From: Prostheceraeus crozeri
Taxonomy: Eukaryota; Platyhelminthes; Polycladida; Euryleptidae
Assembly (NCBI GenBank): GCA_907163375.1
Contig: CAJQUW010001473.1
Span: 45,561-109,560, forward strand
Direction: 5' to 3'
DNA length: 64,000 bases
The notes under the pieces: generated by a model
The model's database searches: none
The model's input: the letters and a program-made list of their open reading frames with translations, nothing else
Told to the model about the DNA's origin: nothing
Shown: piece after piece, positions 20,456 to 29,986 of the stretch
Position numbering within the stretch: position 1 is the stretch's first letter
How the letters are laid out: each line of letters opens with the position of its first letter
Position numbers and translations under genes: made by a program

Positions 20456-21250
20456 TTAACATGCATTGAGACGAGGCTCATATCTTTGAATGAAAGCAAA
20501 TTCCATTCTTTCCCTGTCCGCTTTCTCGGATTTTGTTGACATTTTATAAAATGGTGTTACAGTGAATTTGATTTCTTTATTTTTAGCACAATTAGTTATA
20601 TGTTTGCTCACGGGAAGAATGGAGTATTTCGGGTCAAAAATATGCTGTCGGTGAAGTGTCATGCGGTGGCGTAGGGTGTCTCCGGTCTGTCCAATATAGT
20701 ATTCATTACACCCCTTACTGACTAATTTGTATATCAGATTGCTTGATAAGCAATACATATTTGATTTTATTTCGAAATTGATTATTGTATCTTTTACTTT
20801 AAAAACAGTATTTTTTCCCGTTGACAGAAGATCACAGCACTTGCACAAAGGTTCATTGCATTTGGTGACTCCGGTGATTGTGCATCGGTTATTTCTATTC
20901 AAAATGGTTAGCAGAGGTTTGGGTTGTCTGAAAGTCCGTCTTACTTTTTGATCTTTGAAACACTTTGAAGCAGAGAGAGAGTTGACTGCTGAGTATATCA
21001 CATTGTTGTAAATACTTGGGTTGTTCGGGTTGTATGTTTGTACAAAGTTCAAAATTTTATCACTTTTAGTTTTTCCATTTGTTTTGTTACCTTGGGTTCC
21101 TTGTTTTGTTTTGTAAATTGCATTGTCAATTAAAGTACAAGGATAACCTAATTTCATCAGTCTATGTTTCAGTTCAAGAAACCGTGTTTCTCTAACATCA
21201 TTGTCGGAAACTATACGATGAATTCTTTTGGCCAGACAGAAAGGATACCT
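20456..21250 (-). pseudogene. PLE2 C-terminal region with GIY-YIG endonuclease
   Basis: Open on the minus strand from about 21250 (no start; truncated by the inverted junction) to the stop at 20456. It reads FLELKHRLMKLGYPCTLID, then NPNNPSIYNNVI, a Cys cluster (TKCNEPLCKCCDLL), then LIYKLVSKGCNEYYIGQTGD, LRHRMTLHRQHI, LPVSKHITNCAKNKEI and RMEFAFIQRYEPRLNAC. GIY-YIG residues and the Cys cluster are conserved with PLE1, but the sequence is clearly a different family. The RT domain is absent. Confidence 0.87.
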
Positions 21251-21488
21251 TTCCCGTGAGCAAACATATAACTAATTGTGCTAAAAATAAAGAAATCAAA
21301 TTCATCGTAACACCATTTTATAAAATGTCACCAAAATCCAAGAAAGCGGACAGGGAAAGAATGGAATTTGCTTTCATTCAAAGATATGAGCCTCGTCTCA
21401 ATGCATGTTAAGCATAATTTCTATGTTTTTGTGTATACTTATATGCATTCAGTTATAATTTTGTATCCTCTATCATTTCATTCCCAGT

Positions 21489-21530
21489 CCCCTTGAGAAG
21501 CAGGTAGCACCCTGCAGAAACTAGTCGGGG
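21489..21530 (+). ncRNA. Hammerhead-like motif I (U3:A8 core)
   Basis: Plus-strand twin of motif H in the other arm of PLE2: core TTGAGAA at 21493-21499, GAAA at 21517-21520, GTC at 21524-21526. The motif is identical in both arms. Confidence 0.5.
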
Positions 21531-21594
21531 AATACAATTAATTTTGTTGGAAACCTCTGGTCTTTTTATTTCTCTTATATATATATATCAAAAA

Positions 21595-21905
21595 AACGAT
21601 TGAAATCAAAATGAATAAAAATAAACAATACAGTTTTGACCCGAAAAAAAGTCAGCAATTATTCCCGACCGGTTTCGCCTGGTCTAGGACAGGCTACTCA
21701 TGGGTACCCAATCTCCCAACCCTCAATGATTTGTAATTTCTGTGTTCATTCTTATGTACTTGATACATCTATCTATGTTTTAATATCTCCTAATGCTCTA
21801 TATTAATTTTCAAAGATAAATTAGTTTGCCTTGAAAAGTCGAGATACTCCGCAGAAAACGTTCGGCAACTAAAATTGATCGTTTTCAATTTCCCGGAAGG
21901 TTTTA
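21595..21905 (-). mobile_element. PLE-end fragment (element J)
   Basis: Minus-strand fragment between PLE2 and a (TA)n tract, recognised by hammerhead-like motif J at 21661-21706. No confident coding sequence remains. It differs in sequence from PLE1, PLE2 and element G, so it is a further family. Confidence 0.5.
21661..21706 (-). ncRNA. Hammerhead-like motif J (A3:U8 core), best-formed variant
   Basis: Minus strand: stem I CCC/GGG, core ATGAGTA (21695-21701), a clean five-pair stem II GCCTG/CAGGC with an 8-nt loop, GAAA directly after it (21673-21676), stem III C-CG-G and cleavage GTC (21667-21669). Spacing equals a standard minimal type I hammerhead; only core bases 3 and 8 differ from consensus, as an A:U pair. 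Confidence 0.65.
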
Positions 21906-21910
21906 TTTAT

Positions 21911-21915
21911 TTATA

Positions 21916-21981
<66 letters not shown>
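21911..21981. repeat. (TA)n microsatellite
   Basis: About 33 TA units directly beside the element J fragment. Confidence 0.95.
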
Positions 21982-21984
<3 letters not shown>

Positions 21985-21985
<1 letters not shown>

Positions 21986-22290
21986 ATCCAAACTCAAAAA
22001 CTGCTGAATATTGACTGCAAGATATTGTTGTAACCCATGGATTATTAATAGATATCTGACGATGTTTTTGGGGACCAGGCCGGTGGGCCCAACTTTGTGA
22101 CCGCGGGCGATACTATATAATGATACTATACAGCCTATGTGTTTCGTACTGCAATAATGAACTCGAGTATGCATTGTGGTGATTTAATATGTAATATTGT
22201 AGTGACATGTGCATATGAATATGAAAAAACTGGCTGGGGTGGGTAATTGTTCTCGGCCAAAGAAATCCGAGCCGATTCCATCCCTGCAGC
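21985..22290 (+). repeat. Diverged repeat bracketing the PLE cluster (right copy)
   Basis: Inverted partner of 12906-13040; the shared core is at 21990-22035 and a weaker shared CCGATTCCATCC is near 22270. The spacing between the two matching blocks differs between the copies. Confidence 0.5.
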
Positions 22291-23095
22291 AGCATTGTGT
22301 GTGTGATTCTTACTTATTGTGTATCACAATAAGTACTATGAATTTCTGTCATGATACACAAAACAAATGAATTGGCATTCTACTCCATTTTAACCATGCT
22401 GTTTAGTTGAATAGTAGGAGCAAAGTCCGGTGAAAATTCATCGTCACGTAATTTAATGGAAGGATATAAAAATGCATTCCATTGTAGCCGAGGAATAAAT
22501 ATCTACGTCAACATTTCTTGAAACCATTTTTGCTCGGATAGCGTTCAAGTATTATCTTCTAAAGGTGAACCAACAAATATCCAATCAGATAATAATAATT
22601 TGTTATATAGATCTTTGTTGCGTAATCGTTCAGTAACTAATAAGTGCCCGGCGAAATTTCACTAACATGCTACATAATTGCATATCTCAAATTCGCTTGG
22701 GTTAGGTTGCAACTTTAAATAGGGAGTTGTGTCGATGTTGAAAGATGTGAACTAGGCCTGTTGATGATTTCTGATATTGGATGAAATGGCAGCTATTCAG
22801 ATCTGTTCCCATTTTTCATGTGAGGATGCAACTCATTATTTAACTATTCAACTGGTGTCGTTAAGTAATTGCAATTGCAATACGTCACAAATACGCTACC
22901 CTGAGTCATAAAAGTGTGATTGATGTTAAACATCTCTTATCATGAAGTGTTGGGAGACAATGCCCTAATTCTAGGACTTCATGTCGACATAGGTTTCTCG
23001 GTCCATTATTGAAAACGTTGAATCGATTGCATGCAATCACTTTGTGATATAATATAAGCACAAAATTCAATCATTGTTTTCGTCTCTCACTGCAG
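22291..23095 (+). other. LPIN: End of the last lipin intron
   Basis: AT-rich, no coding signal. A perfect 10-bp hairpin (ACTTATTGTG / CACAATAAGT) lies near 22311-22333. It ends in a good 3' splice site (CGTCTCTCACTGCAG). Confidence 0.5.
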
Positions 23096-23377
23096 GATAC
23101 CAAGGCCTACGTTGATGTAGGAATCGAATTCCGGCGTTGTTTCATCGTCAATCACCGTGGAGAATTGAAGAATGAAAATTGCGAAATGTTCCGCTCTACA
23201 TACAGCGCAATGAGTGACATTGTAGACCATTATTTTCCTCCCGTCAACAAACTGACGGGCGCTGAGAGTTACGCTGACAACTTCTTCTGGAGCAATCCCA
23301 TCCCCATTGTTTCCCTTCCAAACGAACTGCCAGAATTTGATGACTTAGATTATGGACAGTCTCACGGCTCCTGGTAA
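23096..23377 (+). CDS. LPIN: Lipin, last exon
   Basis: It follows TCACTGCAG and is in phase 0 with the exon ending at 10334. It encodes 93 residues and a TAA stop at 23375-23377. The product starts DTKAYVDVGIEFRRCFIVN and continues with HRGELKNE, YSAMSDIVDHYFPPV and, near the end, FFWSNPIPIVSLP. It corresponds to the lipin C-terminus (AYxxVGIxxxRIFxVNxxGEL, then the VDHxFPP helix and the F-x-W-x-x-P-x-P tail). No nuclear signal or further domain follows. It closes a frame of 563 codons (including the stop) across the eight exons seen here. Confidence 0.93.
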   Translation, partial: DTKAYVDVGIEFRRCFIVNHRGELKNENCEMFRSTYSAMSDIVDHYFPPVNKLTGAESYADNFFWSNPIPIVSLPNELPEFDDLDYGQSHGSW

Positions 23378-25988
23378 ACATATCAGAAAACCTAAAAATA
23401 TTTTTATATATCAGCATTATTTTCTCAGGATCGGAATGCTTATCATGTTCTTTGAATATTTTGTTAAATATGTAAATTGACATTCGCTATTGGCACAGTC
23501 GAGATAAGCATCTCAAACTCCAAATTGTTCTTCAAGAGGATTTTTACCAATTCACTTTCATTTCATTCCACCAAAATGTATAACAAGATAGTAGTGAATT
23601 CAAGAAAGTTAATGTCTGTCAGAACAAAACGCTTGGCATGAATATTAGTGAATCGGTACAAAGTTCTGGTCTCTTTATGAATATGCCGTTACTTTACTTG
23701 CAATACTCGTGTGCCATATCGGCTGATGTAGATATATCTCATGCATTCCTATATTCGTATGTAATTTTTGTACTTATTTTTTCCAATTACAACGACAATC
23801 AACATTTTTCAATCTGTTGTTTTATCTTATTAACTTTGGAGCATGTAGACTTCCAGTAGCAGAGTTGGAAATGCTAGTCACAGCAAGAAGCTTGCTTTTG
23901 ATGATGCCTCAGTAGGTTTATGTGGTGAATGCGTCATCACTTCAAACATAGGGTGCTACGCGATTAAGCAAAAATCATAGTTTACATTTAATTAAAACAA
24001 CGAATCACAAGTGTGATGAATGATGCGATAGAAATAACGTTGACTAACTTTCAATAAATGTGCTATGACGAAGATAATTAAAGCAATTGTGCCCCGGTGT
24101 GATTTTATAAATGAAAAATAACGCCAGAAGTCTCATTATACCTACTCGTGTACTGCCACAAACGCGTTTCGTCTGCCCTCAGTCGGTGTGACACGCAGAA
24201 TGAACCAAAACTTATAGAGACATGAATACTGCTAATATCGATCAAGCAATGGACATGTCACAAGTATGATTTATAAAATGTGCTATGATAAAAAGCCAAC
24301 AATAGTGATGGATGAACATAGCTACTTCAGACATAAACTTTCCGACTTAGTCATTGTTTAGGCAGCACCTTTTCCAGTTTTCTCATTTTCTAAGTCCCAA
24401 TTTATCCAAATAAATAACGTCATGGGGATATGCTTTCCTGACGTAAAGTAAATGTTGGCTCTTAATTTGGTAGAATTCATTGAAAAAGAGCGTCAACTTT
24501 TTCAAAAATATGAAAAGCTAGAAGTACTACGTTCTGTAGTGACAATAATTCAAACAAACCAAAAGGTTTTGCTATCCATTGTGCAAATGCACATCACAAA
24601 TCAGTCAGTATAGGCCTACTTATGAAAATTTTCCGCCTTGGGGAAATGAATTTTATTGGGTCCTGTTATGCGTCGAAAACTACAATAAAATCATGCGACC
24701 ATGCCTGTACCTTTTTCCTCCTACCACTCGAATGGTAAAAATAAAGCCATTTTTTAATGGTAGCAATAAAGCATTAATTAAGCACTCAATGTGAAAGCAG
24801 CTTCGATTTTATTAAATGAACTCGTATTGCGTAGATACGTAGTGGGCCCTACGTGGATGCCACATGTGCTTTGAATTTTTACTGCTTTGGAGCAAGCATA
24901 GAATCACGGAATTGACTGATTACATAAGTACTACTAGATTGTTTAAGCGTATCACATATTTGCTAGAAGTGCAAGCTGATTCAAAGCGATGGCACATGCA
25001 GGCTAAGTGGGCAAGAAGACATTTTAATACCTTGTAGAGATAGGAAAAGTAGTCGTGCGCCGCTTAATTTCTGATTGCTGTGAATTCCTTCAAAATGCTC
25101 CGATCGCCACGATTCCTTCAGGTTCGAAGAATTCAGATCATTGCGGAAGGGTATTCTCGATCATGTTGGGCCCTCCAATCATTATTATAAAAAGTTAGCA
25201 GGGGCACGAAAAAAGATCACAAACTTCTCTGTAGAACTTGATGTCGTCTGTGTCTCTTTGCTGTGTTATCCGATTGATAAGTTACTGAAACTTCGCACAT
25301 TATTTGCCATGCTTAATGTTGAACTGGCTGCTCATTGTTCGATTTCTATGGCATCATGTCAACAGATTTTGCCATTCATTAGCGTTACATGTTCCAATGT
25401 CTTCTTTCTAGTCAAACAAGAAGAGACGACCTGTCTAATTCTGTGTGACTGACAATGATGGCAATACAGAAGAGGAGTATCATCTTGCAAATCCTTCCAG
25501 TCGCTGGTGATCTTGGAGATGCAATATTCTTTAAAGTTAACTTCGATGGATGTAACTATTACTTCAAGACTCAGCCTTGTTAGCCCTCACCAGGTCAAGG
25601 TTTTCGGAGTGGTGACCTTGAAAACTTGGTCAAGGTCAAGTTGACTTGGCAAACAAACTTGTTTGCTTGTAAAAACAAGTATCAAGTCTTTGTTGGCCAA
25701 CTGCTTGCAAGGAGAGCTCCCACTTGTTCTTTACAGAAACAGGGAAGTGGTACTGACTAATGGTGGGTGAAACCTAGTCAGTTTATGGAGGACTACTCTG
25801 TACCCTATGGCTCAGTGCGTTGTAAAGGCTACCGTCACTGAATTCAGCGAAATCTGTATCGTGGTTGTAGAAAAGATTTTTTTTGACAATTTCAACTCAA
25901 TTTATTTGAAAGGCCATGTTTGCTATACTATGCTTGCACAATTGTACACTATTTTGAGTGCACTGCGTATTGAAGCCTTCCTTGTTTT
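23378..25988. other. Lipin 3' UTR and intergenic DNA
   Basis: No gene recognised. A local palindromic patch at 25585-25640 pairs GGTCAAGGTTTTC with GAAAACTTGGTC-like sequence (with mismatches). Open frames at 24579-24794, 25141-25452 and 25807-26067 lack motifs or splice context. Confidence 0.45.
24053..24058 (+). terminator. LPIN: Possible lipin polyadenylation signal
   Basis: The first AATAAA after the lipin stop codon, 676 bp downstream, in CAATAAATG. No closer canonical hexamer was seen. Transcript data are needed to use it with confidence. Confidence 0.3.
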
Positions 25989-27233
25989 ATGCATGGAAAA
26001 TACGGAAGTCCATAATAAGAAAATTTATTTGGCTGCTCTGAGCTCTCGCTGCCTCTTGCAAGAGTAAACGGCAGAATGAAAGTATGCACAGCACATGGCA
26101 GTCGCATCGGTATGAACATTCATCAAAGCATGTACGGACACACAACAATAGCGCCATAGAAATCTACTGTACAATAAGAGAAAATTGGATAAGATATTCT
26201 ATGAAGGAAAATAATTGAATTTAATTTAAATTAATTTAAAGAGGAATATTTCATTCCTCTTTATATACTTCCTTGACGTCCGGTTACATCGAAATGAATG
26301 TCTACAGACATCAGTGTACCGCAAGCCAACATTTACGGGGTTATACATCCATTATCAAGCGTTTTGTCCTAAACGATATAAAGTGAATCTGATCAAAGGG
26401 TTATTCAACCGAAGTCGCAAGCTGTGTTCTCCTCCATATCTAAATGAAGAATTGGCTTATCTTCGTGCCATCTTGGTGAGAAATGGGTATCCACATTGGT
26501 TCATAGACAAACATAGTGTTGTGGTGTCAGTGAAACCTGAAATATCAAGTATCCCGAAGAAAGCTATACGCTTTGGTCTACAATATATTGGTGAAGTATC
26601 TGTTCAAGAAGCACAAAACATCTGCCGAGCAATCCATCGAGCATATCCTCACATCAAAGTCGAGCCATGGTTCCGCACAAAGAAGTTAAGCAGCAATTTT
26701 CCCAAGGATCCGATCCCTTCAGCTCACCAATCAAATTTGTTATATTCTTACAATTGTGCTTGCGGAGCAAGCAGGACCGAGGTCCACTAACCCATCCAGC
26801 TCTGCTATTACACAGCATCACTTACAGTGTCAACACCGTCCTTCCAAAGACAATTTCAAAGTTGTGAAACTGTGCCAATCAGTAACTGAGCTCCGCATTA
26901 CAGAAGCAGTACTCATTAGACTCACTTCTCCGTCCTTGTGTACTCAAAAAGAGTTCGTTTACGATTGTGTTTTAATTCCTCTTTAAATTAATTTAAATTA
27001 AATTGAATTATTTTCCTTCATAGAATATCTTATCCAATTTTCTCTTATTGTACAGTAGATTTCTATGGCGCTATTGTTGTGTGTCCGTACATGCTTTGAT
27101 GAATGTTCATACCGATGCGACTGCCATGTGCTGTGCATACTTTCATTCTGCCGTTTACTCTTGCAAGAGGCAGCGAGAGCTCAGAGCAGCCAAATAAATT
27201 TTCTTATTATGGACTTCCGTATTTTCCATGCAT
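25989..27233 (+). mobile_element. PLE3: Penelope-like fragment between 259-bp inverted arms
   Basis: The left arm 25989-26247 and the right arm 26975-27233 are equal in length and nearly identical as reverse complements. The right arm starts inside the stop region of the coding fragment, so the arms are copies of the element's 3' tail, one inverted in front of the truncated body. No hammerhead motif is visible in these arms, unlike PLE1 and PLE2. Confidence 0.82.
26295..26990 (+). pseudogene. PLE3 RT C-terminus and GIY-YIG remnant, frameshifted
   Basis: The frame reads VYRKPTFTGLYIHYQAF, KVNLIKGLFNRSRKLC, LRAILVRNGYPHWFI, AIRFGLQYIGEVS, FPKDPIPSAHQSNLLYSYNC and CACGA, then shifts frame near 26770-26790. 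It continues with LRITEAVLIRLTSPSLCTQK and ends at about 26985. VYRKPTFTGxY and the NLLYxxxCxCG lead-in to GIY-YIG are typical of the Penelope/Poseidon branch. The YIG-containing stretch itself is disrupted. Confidence 0.78.
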
Positions 27234-27973
27234 TTTACCGATGGGCATATACCAAACGAATATTCACTTCCTTGCTTTAGGCGAAATGATAGCATTAAAG
27301 ACTTCCCATCTGTTTGAGCATGAAATGAGTGACCTACCAGTGCAATCTAATAGAGATGTAGGACTTGTAGCTGAGATTCTGTTATTTAAGCATGCTCAGA
27401 TAGCAAAATGTGGAGTTAATTTTATTCATCAAGTTTAATACTTGCAATTCAAAGTCTTGAATAATCAACCGCGAACGTTCAACATTTCCGCATCCGCAAA
27501 ATGGAATAATTTTCATCACCTTACTCTTCATGCATGCACATATCTTTTAGCACACTTGCTTTCTCCACGAGACGTTTCATCCTTGGAGTGGGCCACCCTC
27601 TTGCTGGAGCCCAATATGAAATGCGTAGAGTATCAGTGGAGATACACAATAAAAGTGTCAGTTTTCAAGCTCGCAAAGAACTGAAGCTTTTTATTGAACT
27701 CTCTTTGCAACGAAGATGGTAGGCTGACACTGCAGTTCAAAACGATTACTTTCTTTCAAAATGATGATGTTGGTGGTAATGAGCCTATGCTTTGAAGACA
27801 GACAAAAATTGACCGACATTTTGACAAATATGAATAAACAATGTTTCCCACGCGGCGAATTTCCAGCATTCAGCTCTTAGAGTAATTAAAGAATGAACTT
27901 TTTATTTGAATGAAATAAGTTACCTTGGACAATAGTCTACATGTGGTATCATATCACAGCTGCACTACAAAGC
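27234..27973. other. Intergenic DNA without recognised features
   Basis: No splice-flanked or motif-bearing frame seen; two overlapping open frames at 27442-27722 have no recognisable motif. Confidence 0.4.
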
Positions 27974-27981
27974 TTCTTACC

Positions 27982-28678
27982 CAGTGGCGTCGCGTGCGCC
28001 CAGACCATAGGCCTTCACTCGGCATTGGAATACTATTTCTATACCAGACATTTTTTATGTTACAACATCAATTTTCATAACAGTTGAATTTTTGATAACA
28101 ATTTCCCGAACATTTTTTAAGGCCAAGTGAATGTGCACATGAGAAGTGATTGCTCATGTCTCTTACCGCCTTACTCAAGCATCTGAGATCAATATATCCC
28201 CTCTCTGTCCAGACCACATTTTCTCGAGAAAAAGAGGAGGCAATGTCAACAGTTTCTTGCGTTCTTACAAGTTTGAAAATTTGATGCATTAAAATGTCTT
28301 GTGTATTTCTTATTTCTTTCACTGTGAGTGCTTTCAATTTTTATATCAGGTGTTGGTCTACCTTGCTTGACGACTGTCATCGTTTCAGTATATTGCCTTC
28401 GGACGAAAGGCGTGATTTCATCTACAGTGCTAAACATAGTGTCACAACAATCACGTAATAACAAATTATGGAATTCTACCGAATCTGGGTGTTCGAGTCA
28501 GATGCATTACTCTGCATTCATTGGAGAGCGCTCACCATCTGATCACAGTCTTGTGGTTGCGCTTCCCTTACTATATTTAGATACCGCTCATCGATCAAGA
28601 ATTGCATAGAATTTCATTGCAAAAATTGGATTTTGAGGATGCGCCGAAGGCCTCGCAGGTATGGAGAAGACGCCACTG
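27982..28678. mobile_element. Short hAT-type element, 697 bp
   Basis: Ends CAGTGGCGTC and GACGCCACTG form a 10-bp perfect terminal inverted repeat with related subterminal sequence (GGCCTTC / GAAGGCC). The flanks TTCTTACC and TTCTCACC are an 8-bp target duplication with one mismatch, as in hAT elements. No transposase is recognised; minus-strand open frames at 28068-28464 may be a remnant. Confidence 0.75.
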
Positions 28679-28902
28679 TTCTCACCATCAGTCGGCCGTC
28701 ACTTTTAGGGTTAAAAGCATGGATTTTCTAGAACCATATTTTCTGACTAGAAACATGTACTTTTGATTTTCTTATTTCATCAAAAAATGACATCCGACGT
28801 AAGATTTGCTCATGACAACTGATAAGCATTGGCTAGTGACAATTGTATTCATTCATCTATGTCAGTAGTAGGCAACCAAGTTGGGATAGAGTGCCACAAG
28901 GA

Positions 28903-28930
28903 GTGGCCCGCGAAAAGGCTCGCGGGCCAC
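28903..28930. other. GC-rich perfect 11-bp hairpin
   Basis: GTGGCCCGCGA and TCGCGGGCCAC around a 6-nt loop. About 40 bp upstream is CAGTAGTAGGCAACC, which resembles a hAT terminus; a matching right end was not found. Confidence 0.6.
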
Positions 28931-29236
28931 CAATTTCAAAAGTCAAAAATATGTTCAAATTCCTTTATTGCATACTTTTGAGGATAATGTTTTTCTGAAA
29001 ACGCTGGTCACGTTTGACTGACGCTTGCAAAGTGCTTACGTTAATACATGAGTATGAAAACATCTTTATTTTTTAGATATTGACAAAAGCGTTTCACGAT
29101 TATTGCAATAGCCATCAATCAAATTATATCTGATTTGAATTTTCAAAAGTCACGAGGTTAAGTTAAAGATCGGATAGCGAAACATGAAAACTTATTCGAT
29201 TCCGATTGACACTGACAAATGTCATTCATGAAGGTC

Positions 29237-29986
29237 ATAGTCCGGGAGCTAGCGTGAAGTTGTGCAGGGAACGAGGTAGTACATAAAACTTTCACATAGC
29301 ACAGTACACCTCTAACCTACTGCAAAACTTCGCGTCTGCCGGATCAGATCATTTGCTTTTCAGAAATAGAGATGATAACAAAATCCTATGTATTTCCAAT
29401 GGTAAAATTGTGGCATCTGAGGAGTTGACTCCATTTTTTCGAGTTTTTGCTCATAAAAGTTACACAAATTGGTATTTTGTTGAACTGGTTATTATAGAAA
29501 TCATCTACAGATCATGATCTTTCAAATGAGTCATCATTCAGTGACAGAGGATGAAGTAAAGTGTACAAACAGACACTTTTCGTTGGTGTAACTGCAAATT
29601 TTAACATAGAAATTTCAGGAAAATTGTTGATATACTTTAACGAAAAGTGTCTGTTTGTACACTTTACTTCATCCTCTGTCACTGAATGATGACTCATTTG
29701 AAAGATCATGATCTGTAGATGATTTCTATAATAACCAGTTCAACAAAATACCAATTTGTGCAACTTTTATGAGCAAAAACTCGAAAAAATGGAGTCAACA
29801 CCTCAGATGTCACAATTTTACCATTGGAAATACATAGGATTTTGTTATCATCTCTATTTCTGAAAAGCAAATGATCTGATCCGGCAGACGCGAAGTTTTG
29901 CAGTAGGTTAGAGGTGTACTGTGCTATGTGAAAGTTTTATGTACTACTTCGTTCCCTGCACAACTTCACGCTAGCTCCCGGACTAT
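29237..29986. repeat. Near-perfect palindrome, 348-bp arms, 54-bp loop
   Basis: Arms 29237-29584 and 29639-29986 are reverse complements with about four or five mismatches. The outer ends read ATAGTCCGGG / CCCGGACTAT. No transposase or clear target duplication. It is either a foldback transposon or a recent inverted duplication; a transcript would form a long hairpin RNA. Confidence 0.9.

Larger units (their letters stand above)
20265..21578 (-). mobile_element. PLE2: truncated Penelope-like element with inverted 3' ends
   Basis: The minus-strand coding end (20456-21250) and its 3' tail (20265-20455) are mirrored by a plus-strand copy of the 3' end at 21253-21578. The arms match closely, apart from about 25 bp (around 20418-20442) missing from the right arm. 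The junction is at about 21250. Both outer ends read ATAAGAGAAATAAAAAGACC and sit beside TA-rich sequence. Each arm carries a hammerhead-like motif. The architecture repeats that of PLE1 with a different element family. Confidence 0.82.
10335..23095 (+). other. LPIN: Last lipin intron, 12.8 kb, full of transposons
   Basis: A phase-0 intron from GTAAGT to TCACTGCAG. It holds a second copy of the 215-bp repeat, a LINE remnant, tRNA-like/hammerhead repeats, PLE1, PLE2, at least two more PLE-end fragments, a Tc1 element and five (TA)n tracts. All lie in the primary transcript of lipin, so ribozyme motifs on the + strand could in principle cleave the pre-mRNA intron. The exons on both sides are intact, so the insertions appear tolerated. 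Confidence 0.85.

Noticed and set aside
25141..25452. 103-codon open frame as a gene
   Set aside because: No family features and no transcription signals; length is expected by chance in this much sequence.
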